In this document: positions 57,250 through 64,000 of the stretch, piece after piece
Position numbering within the stretch: position 1 is the first letter of the stretch
Layout of the letters: the number at the start of each line of letters is the position of its first letter
DNA from: Marisa cornuarietis
Lineage: Eukaryota > Mollusca > Gastropoda > Architaenioglossa > Ampullariidae
Reading direction: 5' to 3'
DNA length: 64,000 nt
NCBI GenBank assembly: GCA_004794655.1
Contig: SMMW01000576.1
Coordinates: forward strand, 1,873,501 to 1,937,500
The notes under the pieces: model-generated
The model's input: the letters and a program-made list of their open reading frames with translations, nothing else
Told to the model about the DNA's origin: nothing
Database searches by the model: none
Program-made: the position numbers and the translations under genes

Positions 57250-58239
57250 AAGAGAGGTAGGGAGGAAGGCAGAGATGGGGAGAAGATACTCTTTAACAGC
57301 CAAGGATTTTGCCCTGTGCTGCCATGCACTGGTTGGTGAGACCTCGGGGCAGTCACCCTGCTACCCGCACACACTGACTGTAACCTGGAGGACAGGTCAC
57401 GCACACCTGTCCTACCTAACCCACCACACTCTGATCCACATAAACTGTGTCTTCTCCTTTCCAACTGGCGGGTCCGGAGACAACGACAGGAAATGACCGC
57501 AGGTCTAAAACACAGCGCCATGGTTGCAGGCTTCATCCGTTATTAGATCAGCAGCATGACGTCACCACTCCTCCCCTGGTCTCAATACCCCCACCCCTCT
57601 AGTCGCCCTCGCCTCGCTCCTGCCATTCTGTACTGTACGGAGAAGGGAAGTAATCGTGACAAGGGGCCGTTGACAAAAGAAAGAGTTCACCAAGGGGAGG
57701 CTTTTTTCTGTGCGAACAGTTCTAGTCGTCGTAGCAACGACGTTGTCGCTGAGTCCAGCAGCGCTAGGCACCAGAAACCGTCAGCTATTATCGTTGCAAC
57801 GTGATAACCGAAACTCAGTGCAATGGTCAGGGCGATGGCAAGGAAAACAATACACAAATTTGTCTTTCTTTTAAAGGTGTAGTGGGGAATAATTTCTTTT
57901 TTAATGACGGTATGGGAGCTAAGTGTAAGATTATAATTCCCAAAACATGTTAAACAACACCTTTCTGTTCTGGAGAAGTCAAACTCGTGACACAATGTTT
58001 GTAATGAACATACGAGTATGATCCTAGCCCTCCCATTGGCTGAGGTGTTGACAACGCAAATGTATCCATGTACAATCATGACGTAAGGGCTGCTGACCGC
58101 TTTCTGTGATTTTTGCAGGCGTACATCTCGAGAATGGAAGAGGACTTTCTCAGATTTGGGGATAGACTCATGCACTGATCTTTAAATGTTCATATTGCAC
58201 CCCAATCAGACGTAATACAGGTAACGAACAACAACTAGA
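57247..58239. other. Unannotated region
   Basis: No gene is supported. TGACGTCA lies at 57557-57564. A 162-codon minus-strand frame (57687-58175) has one hydrophobic segment (VFLAIALTIALSFGYHV) but no recognisable family features. Confidence 0.4.

Positions 58240-58298
<59 letters not shown>
58240..58298. repeat. (GAT)n trinucleotide microsatellite, about 19 units
   Basis: A perfect GAT/ATG run of about 59 bp. It reads as poly-Asp, poly-Met or poly-stop depending on frame. No flanking frame extends through it convincingly. Confidence 0.97.
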
Positions 58299-58300
<2 letters not shown>

Positions 58301-59565
58301 GTTTAATAAATGCGGCTCAGGTAGTTTGTCAAGCTGACAGCGGTCACCAGACAGAGGCGACAAGGCCGTGTCATCAACGTTAGACTGCTGTCATCTTGGC
58401 ATCAACGCAATGTTCGTGGAAGCAGCAGCAACAACAGATTTGCTGGTGGAGTTGCTGGTACTTCAGAGATATCGCCAGGTAATAACGAGGCCTTGACAAG
58501 CAGGCCGTCTTCGGCACTTCCTGAGGACGTTAAGTCTTGTGTGTGCTGGAGGGGGTGGAGGGTCAATACAAGAACTGGAGGCGGGTGCATTGTCTACAGC
58601 CAGGCTTCACACGACTCACTCGCTTGCTACGCACACTTAAGCTCACTTCATCTTGAGAAATTACTTCCCGGGAATTTGTTTTCGTCTCCACAAAAGTGGA
58701 CTGCTGTTTAAATATATAGTGCTGGCTTTTGTTTGTTTTTTTCAATTTTTTTAAGGAGGGAGAAGTAGGTTGGTTTAAGAAGCTCTTTGAGCCTTAGGTG
58801 TGACATAAAAGTGTTATGATATAGGGTAGGCCGGGTATGAACCTACACAACCTGGCATACCAACAGGATGCGGTGAATCGACTGGCTTCCGGGTTTTTTT
58901 TTGTAATTTAATTGTGCTTTGTAGAGAACCATAAATTGTAACTAAGATTCTGGAATATAGAGAGAACTAGGAAGTGGACTATACAAAGGAAAGAAAGTAT
59001 GGAAGGAAGAAAAAAATATTAAAGGAGGAAATGAATGAAGAAAATATAATTCGTTTACAAGTTTAAAAACAAATGCGGGATCGTAATCTTTCACTCGTAA
59101 AGACTGTCCCAAGCCAAAGAAGAAATATAGCTCCTCGATGCTGACAGATTAAAGAACCAAAGCCCTGTCATTATTTTGTCACACAAATGCATAGTGATTT
59201 CTTTTAAATTTTGTTCTCTGAAAATAACTTTGACTGACAGAATTTGTAATGACTCCCGTCACTGAAGGGCACAGCGTCTGCACTAAGGCGTTGCCATAGA
59301 AACAAACCAACTTTTGTGACGTCGCGAGGAAAGTGCGCTTGTGAACACTTGAACTCTTGGCCTACTTCCAAAACGAAAGTAAAAATTACGATATTAAAAG
59401 CCGCGTGCGGCTGTCTCGTGACTTAGTCGCCACCAGTTTGTACAATTAAATAGTGCAATGAACTAAGCGCAGTCATCTCGAAAGACAAATACAAAAAACG
59501 CCACTGACATTATGATTCTCGTTTAATTCCAAGTAGGCGTAGAGTCGCAGTGTAACCCCATCCCA
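58299..59565. other. Unannotated region
   Basis: No gene is recognised. The flanks of the GAT repeat are unremarkable, with a T-run at about 58898-58907. Confidence 0.5.
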
Positions 59566-59569
59566 ATCG

Positions 59570-59800
59570 GGGATCGTTGATAAAGTGTTAAGCCTGTGTT
59601 ATTAGAACAGTGAGAATCAGGGGTCATAGGATCGGAGAATGGCTTTTACTCCCCCCCCTCTCTCTCTCTGTGGATTGTGACACTTGTTCAGATGTCTGAC
59701 CATCGGTAATTTTCTCTGGTTACTCCAGCTTCTCCACCGTGTGTGTGTGTGTGTGTGTTTCAGTGTGTCTATAAGAGTGTGACTTTGTAAGTCGCATTTG
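59570..59800 (+). mobile_element. SINE family B, copy 3 (diverged)
   Basis: The head GATCGTTGATAAAGTGTTAA ... AACAGTGAGAATCAGGGGTC aligns with the head of copy 2. The B-box has decayed to TAGGATCGGAG. The core reads CATCGGTAATTTTCTCTGGT then TACTCCAGCTTCTCCACC, and is followed by a (GT)n run (59739-59759), as in copy 2. A short CT run interrupts the body at about 59660. Confidence 0.7.
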
Positions 59801-61310
59801 AAGCTTACCTATACTGTGTGATCATGTGCCATGCTAGTGTATACCGGCGTATTTTTGTAAATTTGAGTGATGGGGATGCGCGCAAACATTATCATTACCG
59901 CCATTATTATTATTATTTTTTTTTTAAAGACGACAGCAAGTGACGCCTGTTTCACACTATCACTGAGAGCCAAGAGACACAAGTACTTTGATCGCAGAGG
60001 AAGACAGTTTACTGATAACCTCCAGTGGCTGGCATTGTCTCCACAAATTGATAGATATCGGCAATAGATAGATAATCTGTCATCTACATCGTCTTACGAC
60101 TTGACGCTTATGTCTGCCAGACCTAAACTTGTTTGACAAGTTATATTCTGTTCTACATAAAAAGGAATGGGCTGTACTGCCACAGACGGGTAGAGATGAT
60201 GAATGAAAATCGTGATGACGTGTGATTTATTAATTTTTGTGTATTACTTAGATAAATGCAAATCGTGATTGTGTCTGGCTCTTTGTGTGATAAGAATTTG
60301 CATAAACGTTGAGGCAAACCAGCTTAATTGCCGCAAGTTTATTACTATTTGAGAATGGGAAAATGTGGCCGTTAGATTTATGCCGAAGCGAGATGTCTCG
60401 TTAAGGACAAGTGCAATTTAAGCACCGCAGAATTGAGTACTAAATTATAACTTCAAGAGTTACAGATTCTTTCCTAGGGAATAACAGAGTGACCCACGAG
60501 GACGACTCCAAGTGGCGTACACCTGTTACCTTAGAAAGCGGATCATTGTCTTCATCCGCTGCTCTGACTCGATAATACTGTGTTTGTTATCTGCCCTGTC
60601 GCTAGTTCCTGTGCTGGATCTCTGCTTTTGTCAGGCAACATTATCTTCCGTGAACCCAGAGAACATTGTAATATCCAGCGCCTGTGAAGGACCCTGTCAA
60701 CCCAGCGGAACCCCGCTTACCTTATGCCGCTCTCCGCTCTCTGTAAACACCGCCAGGAGATCCTTCGTCTTTCACCTTTCGTGACCCTTCTTCACACGCC
60801 ACTGACGTCTTCAAACCGGGAAGTTCGAGTCCGTGTCCTAGTTACCCGTGCCCTACTCTAACTTTAGTTAAATCTAGAAGCAAATGAGACGCTCGGGTCT
60901 AGCCGTGGCCTCTTGCTGCGCACGCTTATAGGTTAATTAACGACACTAATCGGTTGGGAGGAAGGATGCTCAGGCCAGGGACCTGACCCCTATTGTAATG
61001 TTACAGCAGTGATCGTAGATCAAGGGAATGAAAGACGGCGTGTGAAAAATGGCTTGTGTCTAAATGTTATTGAATTCATTGGACTGAATACCAACTGATT
61101 CACCTCTGTGGGGGTCGTAATTTGGTTGTGGTATTTTTCTTCAGTTACAATTGTATATTTATGTTATTTGCATTTTACACCCCTCCACCAACACCACCAC
61201 CACTGTTCACCTTTCCACTGTATGTTTGGTGCATGTTTAAAATATGTCTTAAACGCAGATGGGAGTTTTAAGGTGTGTTTAATGTTGCTTTGTCTAAAGT
61301 CTTTCATTCA
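59801..61310. other. Unannotated region
   Basis: No gene is supported. An (ATT)n/T run lies at about 59900-59926. The plus-strand frame at 60512-60784 starts with GTG and not ATG, and shows no domain. Confidence 0.45.
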
Positions 61311-61311
61311 G

Positions 61312-61482
61312 GTAATGAATATATCACGACCAGGGCAGCCAAAAAAGGCGTCTTGCACCTGTAATCATCGCGCAAGGCTCAACGCTGCTGAAGTACAGGG
61401 AACAGTGTACTATGCCGCTACCTGTAACTGTTTTGGCCAGACACGCGATAAAATTACCTTTTGTCGTCTAAAACACAGCTAG
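61312..61482 (+). CDS. Possible last exon encoding a short Cys-rich tail (unrecognised)
   Basis: A good acceptor-like sequence (TGTCTAAAGTCTTTCATTCAG, ending at 61311) precedes an open frame. It reads VMNISRPGQPKKASCTCNHR, then ARLNAAEVQGTVYYAATCNC, then FGQTRDKITFCRLKHS, to a TAG stop at 61480-61482. Five Cys fall in 33 residues (CxC...CxC...C), and the segment is more GC-rich than its flanks. No family is recognised. The frame also continues upstream of the acceptor, so the exon start is not proven. A chance frame of 57 codons is quite possible. Confidence 0.2.
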   Translation, partial: VMNISRPGQPKKASCTCNHRARLNAAEVQGTVYYAATCNCFGQTRDKITFCRLKHS

Positions 61483-62580
61483 TAACAGATAAAAGACAAA
61501 ACTCTATTCACAGCCTTGAAGCCATTGCACTAGATGTTTAAGTTATTTTAGAAATGTACTTTAAACAGCTTTGCCTACATGACATTACACGCTAGTAGAT
61601 CAAAACATGAGATGGTGTTCTTAACAATACATTGAAAGTTCGATGCTTCTTCAATCACCAAACACACAAGAGGCGCCTCTCGTAGTGGTGCGTCACCGAA
61701 GCCTCTCAATGAGCAGACAAGACACAGATTCAGACCCAAACCTGCCGTTTTTTTTTTAAATGCTGTAAGAAATGGTGTATCCGACACAACGCTTAGTAGA
61801 CTTTCTTCAGGGGTAAATATATGTTGTCAAGCCGCATTTACCCGTAACCTGTTCTACGGATATATGAGTGTAAAGCAGCATCCAATATTCATTTCTACTG
61901 TTTGCTAGGCAACTGGATATTTTAGCTTTGTGAGAGTTTACTGCCAACGTTGCATCTACCATTTCTTTGTAGACAAACTCGTTCAAATCAGTAACTGGCG
62001 TGTGTGTCGCCAAGAAATATATATATGATGTATGTGTTCATGATGCGTTCACTGGTCCAAAAGGATTCAGGCCTGCGAAGTCTCTCTGGGTCTTGCGTGC
62101 GACCGTTAGGGTCAACCAACCTTTTCACTCCACGATAATGTAACAGCGGTCAGAATGAGGCAGTAAATCGCCAGTGTTCGGCGAGTTTTCAGCCGAAAGA
62201 GGCAACAAAAGTCAGAAGAATGTATTCCTGACAACCGCACTTACCAGATACATTACCATTAACACGCAATTACCTGTAACTCATTCAGTTCAAGCCCTCG
62301 ATCGGTCAGGCTGTAAAAGTCCCCTGGGGCCGGCTAGACTAAATCGTAAAAGGATCATTGACATTTTAATAAGATTTCGAACAACGCATTAAGCTAGAAA
62401 GTGTAATCAGCCAGACAGCAAATTCTCTCTCTCTCTCTCTCTATTAATTAGTCGCGACAAAAATCTGCGAAATCCCTGATGTATGACGGGTCTCGTTCAG
62501 CCAGCGATAAAACCTAAGCTCTTGAAGCAGCGTGCAAGCTACACATGATGTGAACTGTCTTCTAAAGGTCGCACCACACA
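61483..62580. other. Unannotated region
   Basis: No gene is recognised. A (CT)n run lies at 62425-62441. Confidence 0.5.
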
Positions 62581-62584
62581 TGGG

Positions 62585-62770
62585 ATTGGTGTTTTACGCA
62601 GAGTCAGCAACTAAGACTATATCACGGCAAGGCAGCCAGCCCTGTAAACAGATGCCACATGCAGAGAAAAAAAAAACAGTGTGCCCGAGACGAGAGCTGA
62701 ACCCAGCCAGCCAACCTTCACTGTGTTGGCGACAGGCGCTAACCCTTGCGTCCCCGGACCGCCTGTCGCG
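62585..62770 (-). mobile_element. SINE family C, copy 2 (tRNA-derived)
   Basis: On the minus strand GGACGCAAGGGTTAGCGCCT is the head, followed by a weak B-box (GGGTTCAGCTC). A T-rich segment then leads into TTCTCTGCATGTGGCATCTG, TTTACAGGGCTGGCTGCCTT and GCCGTGATATAGTC, ending GTAAAACACCAATCCC. It matches the copy at 53718-53870. The 3' end extends further than in that copy, so this one defines the family's tail better. Confidence 0.78.
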
Positions 62771-62965
62771 TCACACTGTGTGACTCACACAGTCCGACAA
62801 AGTTAAATAAAAACGAAACAGGTGATCATCAATTCCTTTATATTTTTACCCCTATTTGCTGACCTATCGGTAGGGTTTGATTAGACGCCAAAAAAGATTG
62901 CCACGGAGGCTTTTCTTCACCAACAGTAAGTCCTGAATGGTAAACAAGAGTTGGAGGTGAATTTT

Positions 62966-63103
62966 GTTTTTCGGCTTCGGGAGTGGCAGGGGCGGGGCGG
63001 GGGACTTTATGCTGACCGTGAACGACGTTGACGTCTTGCTTCCCCAGCGTCTTTTGTGAGAGGGCGGCTGTCCCCCATCCACCCCCCGGTTTCTATGCCA
63101 CTG
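62966..63103 (-). mobile_element. Short element with GTGGC(G/A)TAG end, copy 3
   Basis: On the minus strand it starts CAGTGGCATAGAAACCGGGG and continues GACAGCCGCCCTCTC, AAGACGTCAACGTCGTTCAC, GGTCAGCATAAAGTC and GAAGCCGAAAAAC. It contains both the end module seen at 48.1 kb and the opposite-end module (CGGCTTCGGGAGTGGCAGG on the plus strand) seen at 52.9 kb, so it is the most complete copy. No duplication of target DNA was identified. Confidence 0.66.
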
Positions 63104-64000
63104 CTAAAAAGTAAACAACTTCGGTCTGCAATAATGATGATGATGATGATGTCCATTTGTAATGCGGTTATCCATTCAGAAGAATGCTCATTGCGCAGCA
63201 AAAACAAAATAAATGAAAAAATAAGAAAAAATAACAATAATAAATAAAGTAAATAAATAGATAAAACACCAGGAAAGTAAGAAATAAAGACGGAAGTGTT
63301 TCTTGATTGGTTAAGTTTAAGTCCATCTTAAATAAACAGATGGGTCTTCAGTCTTTTTCGAAACGTGGTTAGTGAGGTGATGGTGGAGAGTGACGATATA
63401 CTAGTAGCATAAATTTAAATAAATACATGAAAACAATTCAATCGTATATATTTGTCTTGTTTAATCATATAAATGTAATGTTTTGTGACTTTCTATAAGA
63501 TTTGCATTGCACAATTTAAATGAGGGGTGGGAGCAAATAACAAACCTTTAGGAAGCCAACCGCTCCACACAGACATTTATTTCTGTGTACCTTACTGAAC
63601 ATAGAAATGATATTTATGTCCACCTTCCAAATTTAATGGTGTGCATTAAAAGTGACTTTACTTTCCAATATCCCCACTTCTGCAAAATCCACAGTTTGAG
63701 AAAAATTAACTTAAAGTGGTTTAGTAAAAATTAATTTACGTATTTTGTACTTCCCCCTACAATGTTGTAAGAGAAGTCCAAACACCGTAGTTGCACTTAA
63801 TGCGTATAAACTTGCCACTAATCATTTAACTATGGAAAAAATTCAGAATTGCTGGACCCTTCCACGCTCTATACCTCATCCCCTGCTTGAAGTTTTAGGT
63901 CTTCACTTCGCCGGAGGGAAGATTTAATGTCGGACCATGAATTTTGAATAATTGCTTTCTAGGAAAATGTAAAAATCCTAAAACATGGTTTTGATGTAAA
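63104..64000. other. Unannotated AT-rich region
   Basis: No gene is recognised. An (ATG)n run lies at 63132-63150 and an AAT/AAAT-rich tract at about 63205-63265. Confidence 0.5.

Noticed and set aside
57687..58175. 162-codon minus-strand frame with a hydrophobic segment
   Set aside because: No family resemblance, no splice or start context, and composition like its surroundings. It is probably a chance frame.
1..64000. CRISPR array, prophage, operon or bacterial defence system
   Set aside because: There are no conserved direct repeats with unique spacers, no bacterial-type gene density and no ribosome-binding-site pattern. The content is clearly animal-type.

Overview
This 64 kb window looks like nuclear DNA from an animal with a repeat-rich genome, most probably a mollusc and perhaps a gastropod. 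The evidence is indirect. There are no long open frames: the longest is 186 codons, and many begin at non-ATG codons. Base composition is moderately AT-rich. Simple repeats are very abundant, chiefly (CA)n, (GA)n, (GAT)n and long poly-G/poly-C tracts. There are several tRNA-derived SINE families and a remnant of an L2/CR1-type LINE. Nothing resembles a bacterium, virus or organelle: there are no operons, no rRNA, no CRISPR array and no replication or structural genes. The species assignment is inference.

No complete gene can be supported. The best coding candidate is a short minus-strand piece at about 15.07-15.21 kb. It reads like the first intracellular loop and second transmembrane helix of a class A G-protein-coupled receptor. 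Three weaker candidates are a Cys-rich possible last exon at 61.31-61.48 kb, a GC-rich doubly open island at 16.4-16.6 kb, and a CpG-rich stretch with a strong consensus splice donor at 54.96-55.13 kb. The CpG-rich block at 5.3-7.2 kb could be a promoter or first-exon region, but no product can be named.

The firmly supported content is mobile and repetitive DNA. A 417 bp non-autonomous hAT-type element at 10.35-10.77 kb has a perfect 8 bp target-site duplication. A 5'-truncated, frame-broken LINE 3' end lies at 42.54-43.49 kb. A primer-binding-site-like sequence at 23.01 kb follows a polyadenylation-signal-bearing stretch that resembles an LTR end. Three tRNA-headed SINE families are present: A (27.8, 53.3 and 54.6 kb), B (20.2, 37.5 and 59.7 kb) and C (53.8 and 62.7 kb). 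Three copies of a short element carrying the end sequence CAGTGGCGTAGGAA occur at 48.1, 52.9 and 63.0 kb. One unnamed dispersed repeat pair lies at 41.7 and 46.2 kb.

Between these lie many degenerate minisatellites (4.0, 9.9, 11.3, 12.5, 14.8-15.06, 16.9-17.2, 17.5, 27.0, 29.2-29.7, 37.8, 38.6-39.0 and 49.3-49.8 kb) and more than twenty microsatellites. Two CpG-centred palindromes, TGACGTCA and TCACGTGA, occur about ten times more often than composition predicts. The window is best read as intergenic or large-intron sequence with few coding bases. I see no novel multi-gene system in it.
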